64,000 nt of DNA from Trachythela sp. YZ-2020 (Eukaryota; Cnidaria; Anthozoa; Malacalcyonacea; Clavulariidae). The DNA is taken from the NCBI GenBank assembly GCA_016169945.1, contig JADLSH010000079.1, positions 1 through 64,000 on the forward strand. The letters run 5' to 3'. Below the pieces are notes generated by a model. It worked only from the letters and a program-made list of their open reading frames with translations, did not search any database and was not told the DNA's origin. Shown piece by piece: positions 11,305 through 23,507 of this stretch. The position numbers and the translations under genes are program-made. The first letter of the stretch is position 1; each line of letters begins with the position of its first letter.

Positions 11305-14300
11305 ATGGTTAAATTTCTTGCTTTGCTGTTCCTCATCTCTGCCGTTTCATGGACTTCTGGTATGAATTTTAATTGATTAATATTTAAATTCAGTTATAGT
11401 CTTTATTGAAATAAAGTAATACCAACTAACAGACGCGTTGAACGAATTTAAAGTGTGTGTGTGTGTGAATTGGGGGTGGGGGGAGGAGTCTGATGTCTAG
11501 AGGCAGGTAATTAAACACCGGGTCTTCCCACGGAAATTTTAAAAGCAAATTTTTCATTTAATTCTGCAGCGTACATAGTTAAAATATTAATATTAACCCC
11601 AATAAAAGAGTTATTATAACTCGAAATATGGGGTTGCAATTAATTTTACCTTCACCAATAATTCACTGAAAATAACATTTATTATATATATATATGAGGG
11701 AAATTAGTGACTTCCACAAACATCCCTCGGTTTGTCGGGACATTACCATCGATTTGTAATACCATGATTACCGAGGTAATATATTTTTCATTGTAGAAAA
11801 CTATTTTCGGAAAAAAAATTTTTAATGATGAGTTTAGATGCGTAAATTCAATGTGAACAATGCACTGTTGTGACAGGCTTAATCAACTTAATAACAACGT
11901 ACTTTGTTGTTGTGTTTGGCCGTGCACGCAAATGATAATGCATGCTATCTAGCGGGTAAAGTTAGAAATTTCCCCGGCAAAGCAGCAGAATTAGAAATCT
12001 CGCCGTGTTTTTTCAGAACACTGGTTTCTGTAGAGCCAGACGTCTCTTGTGTACAATAGATTTCGAGTGTACAACAGTTTATGTTTACAATTGTGTCATT
12101 GCGCTGTTATGTATAAATTCCAGATTACCTAAATACCACAAATAAAGCAAACTAGTTTTGCCTACTACTAAAAACTGTAAACAAGGCTTGAGGCCTGTAT
12201 GAATATAACCTCAATAACTTTCTGAACTTACAGCCACTGGATCGTTGATTTTTAACTAATATATACACATTCTATCTTCAGGCAAGAAATTCTGCGACTG
12301 GCCCGACTGCATTTGTTATTACATCCACGATCCTTGTGCACCTGAAAGTCCGACCGAGTGTAGTGATTCAAGATATTGCACATTGACAACCAACAAGCCT
12401 TGTTGCAAGCGTATGTATTTAATTTAATTTTTTAGGGTATCGCGCTCGACAGAACTGGTAAAATATCAAAGCATAACTTGTTCGCTTTGGTACGAGGTTG
12501 CAAAATTATAGTCATAAATCAGCCATTCAACCAGAACCCTGCTTGTACTAGGCAATATTTTTGGGTTTGAAAGCTTTCCTACCCAGAAAAAAATCGACAA
12601 ACATTTTAAGCTCTTTCCGTAGCTCTCTGTATTGGTCCGTTTTGCCCAGGAACGGTGCCTGGAAGTTGCCCAATTGCGTGAACCTCAGAAATTAGCAAAC
12701 ATTTACACTCGAAAATACATAACTCGATCTTATCAACTCGATATCGAGCAATCTATATATAGGACAATTTCATCCCTTTCATAATTATTACATATCAATA
12801 AATCATTTTTCTCAGACATATTTGCCATGTTTTTCCTGGTATTCATTACGATTATGTATGTGGGGGTTAACCTCTGCTATCATCTACAACTTTTTTTAGG
12901 TTGGAAGATAACTTTCTTCCGATCTCACTTTCTTTTACGGACCGTTTCATTTATATTTTGTTTTCAACACAATCTTTGTTCTTACTTGTGGGTTTTATTA
13001 GTAATGTTTAATAAACTGATAAAACACAAACTGCGAGTTTATTGAACGCCTTAAAAGACGAACGTTACCCCTTACTAAGTTCATTGGCGTAGAAAGTTTG
13101 AAAAATAACCTTGTCTAAGACGAGAGAATCAAAGGTCAAGTTTATGTAAATTAGGAGGTGTCTTTATCACATATCAAGAAACTGGTTAAACATTAATTTC
13201 TTTTGAATTTTCATCATGAATTACTGATGAGTTTTTAACATTATTTGTGAAATTCATTAATAGTTAATGAGGCTAAGCAACAATCAAACATGGTATTTTG
13301 GTCACATGTATAGCTAGTTGTAAACCTCAATAAAAATTGAATACTAATTAGGACGATCTGCCGCATGTATTTTATTTATAACATAGAGGCCAGCGTCCAA
13401 ATTTCTCGCACTCGGGAACCATTTTTATTTCCTGTGCACTAATAGGCCTAGCCACAACATCCTCGGAAACTTTCCAGCAACATTTTAGCATTTGGGCAAC
13501 TTTTTTGGCATTTGAGCAACTTTCTGTTACAAAGAGCCACTTGACAGCAACTTGATCCGTTTGTTAAACAATATGCAACATTTCACTACTAAATTATCTA
13601 CATTTGCTAAAATGTGAGTTATTCATATCACATATGTAATCGAATTTGCTTTGAACTTGTCGTCTTAGCAGTAATGCATGATTTATGAAGTCAAAAGGTC
13701 AGCCGTTAAGCTTGGACTTCCGTAGACTTATTTTCGTATAGGGAAATCAAAAAGACGGACTCATCTGATTGCGACTCACTGATAATTTTTCTTGCTTAGT
13801 CACAATTTTGTAAATCCGGAGTTATCCGTATTGGACTATCTGATCATAGTATGATTTTTCTACAAGAAAATATTGTATTCCTAAATCTCGACAGAACGTA
13901 AGATATAATCGAAAATTTAACGCCAGCGATTTCTTACTGATCTCGCACAGATGCCATGGGAGAGTGTAGCCCAGCATGATAACCCAAATGTTTGTTGGCT
14001 GGTACTTAGATCCGTTTATCTACAAGTTCTTGACCAGAATGCACCCCTTAGGTGTATGAGAGTTCGATGAAACTCCCTTCTTTGGATTTCTTCAAACATT
14101 ATGGGCTTGATGAGGCTAAGGGACTTCCATAAAAAAAGGGCTGTTAAATAGAATACTCAACATGATTGGGTGAAATACAAAGAATTACGAAACAAGGTAA
14201 CACAGAATTGAATAAAGCTAAAATAAATCATTTCTGCAATAAAATAGAGGCATGTGCTCAATCTAAAGATACGAGACAGAGTTGGAATCTAATTAATAAT

Positions 14301-17300
14301 CTTTTGGGCAAAAACTTGAAATCAAATAATATTTCAAAACTTAAAATCGACAATGTTGTTATTTTAGATGATAATCTAAAAGCTGAAGCATTTAACGATT
14401 ACTTTGTTAATGTCGCGGTAAGGCTGGCAGCTTAAATTGAGAACGGCTCCTTGAATATGAACTTATCTGATAGAGAAGATTCTCGTTCAGGTGTTCGTTC
14501 AAATACAGCCTTCGGTTTTTCCGATATTAATGAGGATGATGTAATCTATCAGCTACGCAATCTTAAGATTTCGAAATCGACCGCTATTGATAATATCCCA
14601 GCTAAAGCTCTTAAAATATCTGCGGACATTATTGGTCCATCATTAACGTGGATATTCAATATTTCGATCAAAAAGGTAGTGTATGTGGACGAATGGAAAA
14701 AGGCCTGGGTATTACCAATTTTTAAGTCTGACGATAAGTAAAGATGCGGAAATTACCGTCCAATCTTAATACCACCGATTGTGAGTAAAAGATTAGAGCG
14801 ATCTGTTTTTAACCAGATCTATAAATTTCTCAATGATAATTCGCTCTTGTCTAAACACCAACAAGGTTTTCGTCCAAAACACTCCACTCTTATCGCTCTT
14901 ATTGAGATGTGTGATACATTTTATGAAAATATGGATAATGGTCAGTTGAATGGTGCTGTTATTCTTGACATTCCGAAAGCCTTTGACTCAATTGATCACA
15001 ATAAAATCCTTTTGCACAAGTTGAAATACCAAATCGGAATAACTGATGTTGAGTTGGGTTGGTTTGAATCTTATCTAAAAGTAGAGAGCAAGTTTGTATT
15101 GTTAATGGAAAAATTGTCATCCTGAAAAATTATTGTTTGCGGTGTTCCGTAGGATCGATTCTTGGTCCTTTATTGTTTTTACTCTACGTTAATGCCTTAT
15201 CTCCATGATGACGATACTGAAATTTCTTCAACAGGTAATAACTTAATGGAACCTACCAAAAATCTTAATAACGATTTGAAAAAATCGGTGAATGGCTTTG
15301 TAGAAACAAGATGCAACACCATCCAACTAAGGCCAAACTAATGTACATAGGGTCAAAGCACAAAATTAATGCTATGAATTGTGATCTTCCTGTAATGCTA
15401 AACGATCAATCCATGCCCCGAGTTAGTTCGTTCACATGTCTTGGCGTTGCCCTAGACGAAAATCTTACCTGGAATGAACATATTGAAACAATATGTATAA
15501 GAAATTTGGGGCTGGCATAGGAATTATGCAAACACCCTGCAAACACTTCCTACAAACACCCTGCAAGCAATTTATCGAGCGTTGATACAACCCTACTTTG
15601 ATTACTGTTCTCCATTATATGGAGTTTGCGACAAACAACTGAAAGGACAAACTAGAATTATAGCTGGCACGATCTACGAGACCAGAGCTGGCGTTCTTCG
15701 AGCTCTTGCTTGGGTAAATTTGGATACAAGGCGATCTACAACTAAATCTATACTGTTGTAAAACGTCTTGAATGATTACACCGGACGCAATTTGAAAGAC
15801 ACATTGATTAGAAGAAATCTGATCCAAATCAATGATGACCTCAGAAATGGTCACACTGATTTAGCCCTTGGAAAGCGAAAAAGAGAATTTCACTCTTTCT
15901 CGTCGGTCGAATTTTAATTATATTGTCACAAGAGCACTTTGAGTACGATTTCCTTTGCAAATATTACCCCCTGGCAATGCAACTAACACCATTGAAATCC
16001 TTACAAAATAAGCTTTTCAACAGTGGGTTATGTTGCCAACTAAATATTACAGAATCAAAAATAATAAAAGTTTAATCCCAAACATACCTCCAGTTCAACT
16101 CAAACAATCTTTAATATCTTCTTTATTCTTGGATTTGACAACAGACTTCTATGGTCGAAAATTTAGCTTTTTATCTGTGTATTTCTTGTAGAAAGTTTTG
16201 CTTCGATACGACGAGTAGAAGTATTTATTTTGAATATTTATTTTATTTACCTGGTATTTTCCACCACGCTTGTGCTTGCCGTAGTTTGACTATATATGGT
16301 TTGCCTAAGCGCTTCAGTCACGACAAAAATATCTTTTATAGGGTAAAATACGCTGGGTAATTCATTCCGGCGACTTCAAAAACGATAGCAACAGTCTTTG
16401 GGCCTCTTTCGGTTGTTTTTGTCTGAATGTGCAGTTTCGCCAGCCCCCTATAGAATCTTATAAGATTTCAAATTTCGCTGTAACTTTGTCAATTTTTATT
16501 GTTTTTCTTTGAACGATGTATTAGCAAAAATCATACGGTTTTTAAAACAGAAGTTATAATCGACCAAAATACTGAATATATAATTACTTTACCGCTATAA
16601 TAAATATATAAGATTACTAAGATTATATAACTCACGGAGATCTGTAAAACAATGTGTTTAGCGATTTGTTTGGAATCAGCCAAGAGAAGTTTTTCTTGCT
16701 GAATCGATTGGTGGTATTTTCGTCTGTATTGGATGAGGGGCGTCAAAGATACGAGCGCTCAAAATCATCATCCTCTGGAGGATGATATTCGACGGTGCCG
16801 TGCAGAAAGAGTTTAAAAAGTTTCAAATACAGCGGGGCTAAACTTTGGAATAGTCTTTCCTCGATACTAAACTAGCCGAATCAATATACTCTTTTAAGAA
16901 TTTATTGAAACGGAGTATTAACCGGGCAGCTGTACTGTAATACTTTGCAATCCATGGGTCACACCAAACTATTACTTAAATATGTACTATTGTATATATA
17001 TATATTCATGTAAATATCTTGTAAATAGTTTTATATATTTTTTTTCTTGTAATTTTTAATTGTTTGACGCCCCTCGTGGAAATCAACTAACCGTTGACGA
17101 GGCCAGTGTCATTAAATAAAGTTTTACTACTACTACTAATACTACTCCTACTACTACTACTACTACTACTACTAAATATGGTACCAGTAGAGGGATATTT
17201 GAAAAATAACACGAAGAATGAGTTACTCTTGTGATTTTTGTTAGTTTTACACCAAATTTTTAAATAAATTAAGAACAACTTTCCGGCAACTTTTTGAAAT

Positions 17301-19679
17301 ATGAGCAACTTTTTGGCAATTTTAGTATATTGTGGCTATTACCGAAGGCGCGGATGCTCCCTGTCGCCCGAAATAATGTGCCTTGTTTTAGTGTCAAAAC
17401 ATTCAGGAATGCGACTACATTCCTATGCCTTTTACTGTTAAAATGTCAAACTCTTATTAGTAATATTGACGCAATTACCCGCAGACCAATCATATGTCGT
17501 TATTCTCGAAATGTCGATTTCACAACGTTAATAGTTTTTCGCGTTAACACGAAAACATGATTCTCGTTTTTCGCGGTTTTGCTAATAAGCCTATGCACAA
17601 AGCGACACTTTTTGCAATTTCTGTAATCAGATATGTATATAACCGACGTTTTGGTGATTTATTTACAGATGCTGAATGTACCGGTAAGGAAATTGATCTA
17701 GTTTATGTTGTGGATGCTTCTCTTAGTATAACACTGGCGAATTTTGATGAAGTGAAACGCTTCCTTCAAGAGTTAAATATCAGGTTTGATATTGGCGATG
17801 ATAAAGTTCGTGTAGCCGTTCAACAATATGGAAGCACTTTTGTGTATGAGATACAGCTGAATGAGGTTGCTAAGAATGGAGATAATCGGACATTGAACGC
17901 ATATATCAATGGAATACAAAGTCTTGGCGGACATACACTCACAGGAGAGGCTCTTCACAATGCTAGAACCAAGGTAAAAAATATATATTCAAATATTACT
18001 GTTCGTTATTATACATTCAAACTTCATTCAATGCACGTCTGCAAAAACTTCACAACACAGCTGCTCGTATTATAGCACATGTGCCAAATGAGGTAGATCA
18101 ACAAACTGTACTGAATATATTAGGATGGGAGCCACTCAAAGAACAAGAGTGAAAGCCAAGGCAGAAATAATGTTTAAAACGCTCAATAACATGCGGCCAA
18201 ACTCACTAAAATAATTATTTACTTTCAAAACGGAAATATTAAATCACAGTCTTGCCAAAGCCAAATATACGAACAACATGAAGAAAAGTTTAATGTACGA
18301 AGGAGCTTCCTCATGGAACTCCCTACAAGAAAATATAAGAGAAAGTAAATCGATCTCAAGTTTAAAAAGAAAAATCGCGGCTACTTTTAGCTTATAAAAT
18401 CACATGATTCTTAATGTAAATAGATGCTTATTATTTGTATATTTGTTACTGCATGATACTTCTTTATTTTATTTTTTTTACTTGTAACTATTTGTTAATA
18501 TTTTACACGCCCATTGCGGAAACCAGCTTTAGCTGAGAATGTTAGCGTGGTTAAATAAAGTTATTATCATCATTCTCGTTCTTTATTGGTCAACATACGC
18601 CCGTTGATTCTCAATGTCCGGCAGCTGTGACGTCATTTCCGCCAAATGCTGTGAAAAATTATTGGCCGCTGATGACGTCACTACCTCAAAGCCGGGAATG
18701 GCGCGAAAATTTTCTTGCCGAAGATGACATTGCAATCTATAAAGAATACCATAAAAACGGAACAACTTAAAATTCTAATGATGCTGGTTGACTAACACTT
18801 TGTAAACCTCGGGTAAGGTCCTTCCATTGTCCCCATTCGCAATGGCGTTGTTCCCATGTTCAATCAGGACAATGGTTGGATTGAACATGAGAACAATGCC
18901 AGAATCATGGTTGATTGAACATGGGAAGAATGTCATTGCGAATAGGGACAATGGGAGGACCTTACCCGAGTTTATAAAGTGTTAGTCAACTAGCATCATT
19001 AGAATTTTAAGTTGTTCAGTTTTTATAGTATTGTCTATAGTTTATTTTAATGGTGTACTGTTTATACAATTTTAACAGCTATGGTTGCATACGTGAGAAC
19101 AGTGTACTCGGAACAATGCCATTTGAACATTTAGAAACTCAGAGTATTAGCTTTTACAATTGTTTTTGTTAGTATTGGATTTATTGTATTATTTTAAGCA
19201 ATTTGCAGTAATTTGCATAATGTACAGTATTTAAGTGAGTTGCTGTTCTAAACCATAATAATCCTGATGATGGGCGTTTTTGAACCAAAATTTTTACCAG
19301 TGTCACATACTTATCGATGAAAGTTAAATTTATTAATGTTTTTTGGTTGCTGAGAGTGAGAAAATTGTAAATTTTGTAGATGCTCATCCCGGCGGAAGGT
19401 GATAGAGTTAATGTCCCCGATATCTTGATACTGCTCACGGATGGTCGAGCTAGTGATGGAAACCTGCAGTTTGACGAGGCGGATAGCCTAAAAGCAGATG
19501 ATGTGACAATTATGACCATTGGGGTAGGACATGACGTGAATGAAAACGACTTGAAGAAGATTGCAAGCTCAGCGCACGACGACGATACTAAGAAGCTTAC
19601 ATACATGGTCGATTTTGATGAGCTGGATACAATTGCTGATGAAATAGTCGAGGAGGCCTGCCACCATGCAAAAAAATAA
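11305..19679 (+). CDS. Secreted Cys-rich / von Willebrand factor A domain protein, four coding exons
   Basis: Exons 11305-11359, 12282-12410, 17669-17973 and 19380-19679 join into 262 codons. Every junction has GT-AG and the phases (1, 1, 0) agree. Exon 1 is a signal peptide (MVKFLALLFLISAVSWTSG). Exon 2 encodes a 43-residue segment with eight cysteines. Exons 3 and 4 form a complete vWA domain: DxSxS at residues 77-81 (DASLS), the Thr of GGHTLTGEAL near 151, and Asp184 in LLTDGRASDG, so the metal-binding MIDAS site is intact. vWA domains mediate extracellular protein binding; a secreted matrix or adhesion role is inferred. Intron 2 (5.3 kb) and intron 3 (1.4 kb) are filled with LINE fragments and a MITE. 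A poly(A) signal follows. The partner is unknown. I am confident in the gene model, less so in where transcription starts. Confidence 0.85.
13800..15930 (+). mobile_element. Decayed LINE inside intron 2 of the vWA gene
   Basis: Plus-strand fragments in canonical LINE order: endonuclease C-terminus at 13810-13860 (RIGLSDHSMIF), linker at 14166-14435, pre-RT region 14451-14741, RT at 14781-15125 (QQGFRPKHSTLIALIEM and LDIPKAFDSIDHN), then 15311-15520 and decayed C-terminal sequence. Stops and frameshifts separate the pieces and the YADD box is degraded. It has the same orientation as the host gene. Exact ends were not determined. Confidence 0.8.
16790..17180 (+). mobile_element. LINE 3' end with ACT-repeat tail
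   Basis: Contains a LINE ORF2 C-terminal relic (FKYSGAKLWNSL) followed by a 3'UTR reading GTTGACGAGGCCAGTGTC and AAATAAAG, then a run of ACT triplets at about 17125-17175. The pattern (short coding remnant, conserved 3'UTR, microsatellite tail) matches the LINE ends at 18030-18575 and 42130-42346. Intronic in the vWA gene. Confidence 0.65.
18030..18575 (+). mobile_element. LINE 3' end in intron 3 of the vWA gene
   Basis: Plus-strand LINE ORF2 C-terminal relic (LQKLHNTAARIIAHVPN, then LGWEPLKEQ) followed by a 3'UTR containing CGGAAACCAGCTTTAGCTGA and GGTTAAATAAAG. The last 250 bases recur in reverse orientation at 42130-42346, inside the right inverted repeat of unit K. 5'-truncated and non-functional. 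Confidence 0.7.
18734..19041. mobile_element. Palindromic MITE in intron 3
   Basis: About 100-bp arms are inverted copies: the left begins near CTATAAAGAATACCATAAAA and passes through GGTTGACTAACACTTTG; the right carries CAAAGTGTTAGTCAAC-like sequence and ends in TATAGTATTG. The centre has smaller inverted repeats (TTCCCATGTTCAATC). It has no coding capacity. The long terminal inverted repeats and compact size suggest a non-autonomous DNA transposon of unassigned superfamily. Confidence 0.65.
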
Positions 19680-19837
19680 CATTTGTGTCTTACGTTTTTG
19701 AACTTCGTTGTTGCTTATCAGCTCGATTATCGTTCGAACTTTACACTAGTAGATACAGTTGAAATGTGGAATTCATTTCCACAAGTACTTTAATTTTTAG
19801 TTTTTGTACTCGTACTTTTATTATAACATTGTCTTGA

Positions 19838-19843
19838 AATAAA
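19838..19843 (+). terminator. Poly(A) signal of the vWA gene
   Basis: AATAAA 160 bases after the stop codon at 19677-19679, in AT-rich sequence with no competing signal closer to the stop. Sequence-based inference. Confidence 0.5.
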
Positions 19844-19849
19844 ATGAGA

Positions 19850-20339
19850 ATGATTAAAATGGTACACTTTTCTTGCATTATTTCCGAATACATTAGGTTG
19901 ATCTGTCAGAATTCCTCCGCGTGTTTCAATATATATATATTATATGGTAAGAGTTAATTCCGGCGATTTACATAATGTGATTGGTTAATTTTTGGTCCGG
20001 ATTTTTCCGTAGTGCTCGCATGCATTAAAATCATTGTTAATGCCTTCCGAGGGAAAACAAATAGAATTCTCATTTCTTATTGTCTCAAAAGTATACGAAA
20101 AACTGAAATAAATGAAGATAAACATCAGTATTACTGATATTCAGTTTTACTATCGTGACAAGTAAAATCCTAAAATGAATAACTCCATAAGGTTATATAG
20201 ACATTTGCCCTCGATAATTTGGCGAAGTTGAAGCAAGCGGCAAAATTGTTTTCGTTCTAAAAAAAAAAAGTGCCACATATTAATTACTTAATAATCACTA
20301 CCGTTCGTCTTTACGGTAAAATATCAAACCTCGGCCTTA
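19850..20339. other. Intergenic, no feature seen
   Basis: AT-rich sequence with a short TA-repeat near 19930 and a poly-A run near 20260. No open frame, hairpin or repeat that I can support. Confidence 0.5.
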
Positions 20340-20550
20340 TAATAATAATAATAATAATAAAAGTCTTTATTGTAAAATATAGCATCACAACATACGTGTG
20401 GCTTTACAAGATTGTCAATAAGAAAGGCAAGAAGTTTACAATTCTATTGTACCTACAAAGTAATTAGTTTCAAGATAGTAATTGACTCTAAATTATTTTA
20501 TAATATGTTAAAAATAGAGCATTAGGTTAACCTACATACTACATCAATAC

Positions 20551-22650
20551 CTAGTTATTAAAAATAATTGAATAAACATCTATTAAAAAAAGACCGTTTA
20601 AAACGTTCAGTTTTAATTTAGGAAGAGTGAATGGGTGTTCTCGTTCTCTTAAAATCATGTGTCTCTTCTCCGGGAGTAGATCATATAAGACATGATCAGG
20701 ATCATTCACAATTTTATTAAATAACGTTTTGTCACGCTCTTCTATCAGTTCAGGCATTTTATATTCTTTTAAAACGTATCCGTATCGGTAGGCTCGTCTG
20801 AAAAATTTATCAATACGCTCTAGATATTTCTTCAACAAGGCGGAACCCCAGACTTCAATCCCGTAATAAAATAACGATAAGATCAACGTTTCGAATAACT
20901 TATTAAGGTGATCCTTGGAATAACCATACGACTTGAATACTCGTAAAACACACATACGGCTTCCAGCTTTCGATAATAGATTATCAACATGTATATCCCA
21001 GCAATTAGGGTCGTCTTGGAATGTCATCCCGAGAAGTTTTAACCATTCTTTGCACTCGATCTCGCCAATTCGTGGTGGTAAGGGCTTTTGTGTTTTTCCA
21101 CTCATGACCATGTCCCACGTTTTAGATAAATTTAACGACATTCTGTTCTCCATTGCCCAGTTATCAATGTTGTTGACTTCAACTATAGCTGTGTCACCAC
21201 CCATTTTGACGGGAGCACTAACAGTTATATCGTCAGCGAACTTAATCAGTAAGTTATCTTTCGGTTTGAGAGGTTTGATATCGTCAACCATAAGAGAAAA
21301 CAAGAAGGGACCGAGGACCGTAACCTGCGGTACACCTCTGTTGATGTCAACAAATTCTGTCACAATTGCATCCACAACAACTCTTTGTCTTCGATACATG
21401 AGAAAATTAATTATCCAGTTGATGATATAGGGATTAAGATTAGTCAATTTAAGTTTTTCACATACAATGTCATGGGGGACGGAGTCAAAAGCTTTGCTAA
21501 AGTCGAAAGATACAATTCGAACAAAGTCAACATTTTCATCTTCTAACCATTTGAGCCAATGGTATTGACATGTTAAGAGAGCAGTTGTGGTATTACAACG
21601 CCTTTTGTATGCAAATTGATCATTTCTTATAATAGTATTCATATGTGACGATATTTCCAGTTTAAAAACAAGCTTTTCAAATAGTCTCATTATAACATTC
21701 GTAAGTGAAATTGGTCTTAATTGGTTACGCTCGGGTAGTGGAGTTTCTTTCGGTATTGGAGAAATGTTCGCAAGTTTCCAAAGCATAGGGACACACTGCT
21801 GTTTTAATGAAGCATTCATTACATGGGTGAGTATCGGAGCAAGGTATTTCGCAAAATCTCTCCATAGCCAGTATGGAAGCCCATCCGGTGCTGTTCGTTT
21901 AAGCTTTATCATAGATCTTTCTACATTAACCTCATCAACTGTGGGGATATAAGTTCCTACTGGGATGGATACTGGTACGGGAGGCGTATACTGAGTATCG
22001 GTGTTAATTTCTTGAAAATACTCATTAATAAGGTCGGGATCAATTAAAGAGCTAATATTTTCGCTACGTGTATTCCTGCCAGTAATCTTATTTACAGTTT
22101 TCCACCATCCCTTAGTACCATACCTATGTTTGCTGTTTTCATCATAAACTGCACGAATTTGATTTTCGCGAATAAGTTTATTTATTCGTTCTTGGGATTC
22201 ATCTGTTATCCATCTCCTTATTCGTCCATTTCGTATTTTGCATAGATGTTTAACAAGTGGGGACATGTACGGGGGGTCACGTGAGGAAACTTTGACCTTG
22301 ATCAAAGGGAAACACTCGTTAAACAAAGAGACGATCAGCTCATTTAACACGGTAACTGCGTGGTCAACACCACTTGTATTGTATACACTGCTCCAGTCAC
22401 ATGTTTTCAATTTGTTCTCCATGTCTATCTTGCGGTGTTCTCTTACGTCTCGAAAATATACGTGCTTTCTTTCTGGTTTAGCTAAGATTTTTTGGGTGAT
22501 CATTACTGTTAAATGGTCAGACCTAACCAAGCCAGCGAAAACAACGGGTGGTTTCCACAAATATGGACTATTTGTCAGAAATACGTCCAATATTTTTTGA
22601 CCCCTGGTATGCTTTTTAACTATTTGTTCCAAATTTTGATGTTTACTCAA
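20551..22650 (-). CDS. LINE ORF2: endonuclease C-terminus plus reverse transcriptase
   Basis: This open frame of 699 codons uses a non-ATG first codon as listed, because the natural reading enters from the endonuclease frame upstream. It begins with the endonuclease end (DVFLTNSPYLW, then RSDHLTVMI), continues through the linker, and contains RT blocks: PISLTNVIMRLFEKLV, DFSKAFDSVPHDIV, GVPQVTVLGPFLFSLMVDDI and the catalytic box FADD (YADD variant). A post-RT domain with the typical YYGIEVWG stretch follows. The enzyme copies LINE RNA at a nicked chromosomal target. The frame is uninterrupted, so this copy is fairly recent, but the frameshift to the endonuclease makes the whole element probably inactive. 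Clade (CR1/L2/jockey group) not resolved. Confidence 0.85.
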   Translation of the reverse strand: MSKHQNLEQIVKKHTRGQKILDVFLTNSPYLWKPPVVFAGLVRSDHLTVMITQKILAKPERKHVYFRDVREHRKIDMENKLKTCDWSSVYNTSGVDHAVTVLNELIVSLFNECFPLIKVKVSSRDPPYMSPLVKHLCKIRNGRIRRWITDESQERINKLIRENQIRAVYDENSKHRYGTKGWWKTVNKITGRNTRSENISSLIDPDLINEYFQEINTDTQYTPPVPVSIPVGTYIPTVDEVNVERSMIKLKRTAPDGLPYWLWRDFAKYLAPILTHVMNASLKQQCVPMLWKLANISPIPKETPLPERNQLRPISLTNVIMRLFEKLVFKLEISSHMNTIIRNDQFAYKRRCNTTTALLTCQYHWLKWLEDENVDFVRIVSFDFSKAFDSVPHDIVCEKLKLTNLNPYIINWIINFLMYRRQRVVVDAIVTEFVDINRGVPQVTVLGPFLFSLMVDDIKPLKPKDNLLIKFADDITVSAPVKMGGDTAIVEVNNIDNWAMENRMSLNLSKTWDMVMSGKTQKPLPPRIGEIECKEWLKLLGMTFQDDPNCWDIHVDNLLSKAGSRMCVLRVFKSYGYSKDHLNKLFETLILSLFYYGIEVWGSALLKKYLERIDKFFRRAYRYGYVLKEYKMPELIEERDKTLFNKIVNDPDHVLYDLLPEKRHMILREREHPFTLPKLKLNVLNGLFLIDVYSIIFNN

Positions 22651-22688
22651 ATCATTTATATTTAGTTGATTTATATCTCCAGCAATTA

Positions 22689-23321
22689 TTATTTTTGCAG
22701 GGGATCTGATAACAGAATCTGTTCACAACTATCAGACAAATGATCTAATAGCTCAGATTCAGCGTAGATCGGGTCTGGTGGATGATATACCACAGCAGTG
22801 TAATATTTGTTATTTGTCATTCCCTGGATTTCGCACCATAAACATTCTAAATTATTTTGAAAATCAAGTTTCTTAATGTTCCAATCGTTTCGACACAAAA
22901 TGGCAACTCCACCGCCCGGCCGTTCGTTCCAACGATCTTTTCTTAAAAGATTATATCCGATTGGGCAAATTAGACTGGAGGGAATCTTGTCATTTAACCA
23001 TGTTTCAGAAATGAAACAAATATCAATGTTGTTAGTGGACACTTCAGAGTATAATGCTGATGCAGCATCAGGTTTTGCCAACGATCTTGCGTTTATGATC
23101 AAGCATTTTGGAACAACCTTAGCAGAGGGGGGGGCAATCTTTAAAGTCTTTATTGATATTAAATTACAATCGTTTCGTTCCAAGTTACTTTGTGGTCGAT
23201 AATGTATACGTCTGGGGAATATTCTCACAGGTATATTTCTTAAATATGTTGGACATGTGGAAAAGGATGTGATGCAAGTTCTTGTCTGCCGACTGAAAAT
23301 ATGAAAAAAGTTGTTTTTCAA
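22689..23321 (-). pseudogene. LINE endonuclease domain, frameshifted from ORF2
   Basis: Encodes the N-terminal half of an apurinic/apyrimidinic-type endonuclease: LIINARSLAKPD (catalytic Asn region), ISETWLND (catalytic Glu) and GGGVAILCR, then WCEIQG and AVVYHPPDP. The catalytic GDIN block lies in the downstream frame (minus strand near 22675), which shows that a one-base frameshift near 22690-22705 breaks a single ORF2. The first codons upstream of the domain look like ordinary LINE leader sequence. Confidence 0.8.
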
Positions 23322-23507
23322 CGTTTATAGATATCAATCTGAATAACGTTTTATTCCAGTTTATTGTTTATTTTACAAAAGTTGCTACCTCCTCCACAGG
23401 CGCTTTATTAATTGGAGCGGGCTTGGAAAATTAGGGAAGGGACGCACGGGCGGCATAAAAAATGCGGGTAAGGCGAAGAGAAGCGCCTGCTGACTAATGT
23501 TCTCAAG

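Larger units (their letters stand above)
20340..23330 (-). mobile_element. Near-complete LINE lacking ORF1, minus strand
   Basis: Minus strand: apurinic-type endonuclease frame 23321-22689, one frameshift, then a 699-codon RT frame to 20551, then a short 3'UTR ending in a TTA/AAT microsatellite at 20340-20362 (AATAATAATAATAATAATAA on the plus strand). No ORF1 lies upstream of about 23330, so the copy is either 5'-truncated or from a lineage without ORF1. It is the best preserved retroelement in the window. Confidence 0.85.

Noticed and set aside
17294..17560. 88-codon frame upstream of vWA exon 3
   Set aside because: It lies in intron 2, starts on a weak codon and has no motif; the acceptor at 17668 explains the exon boundary.
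20933..21430. Plus-strand frame of 165 codons
   Set aside because: It is the antisense of the LINE RT, with no motif of its own.
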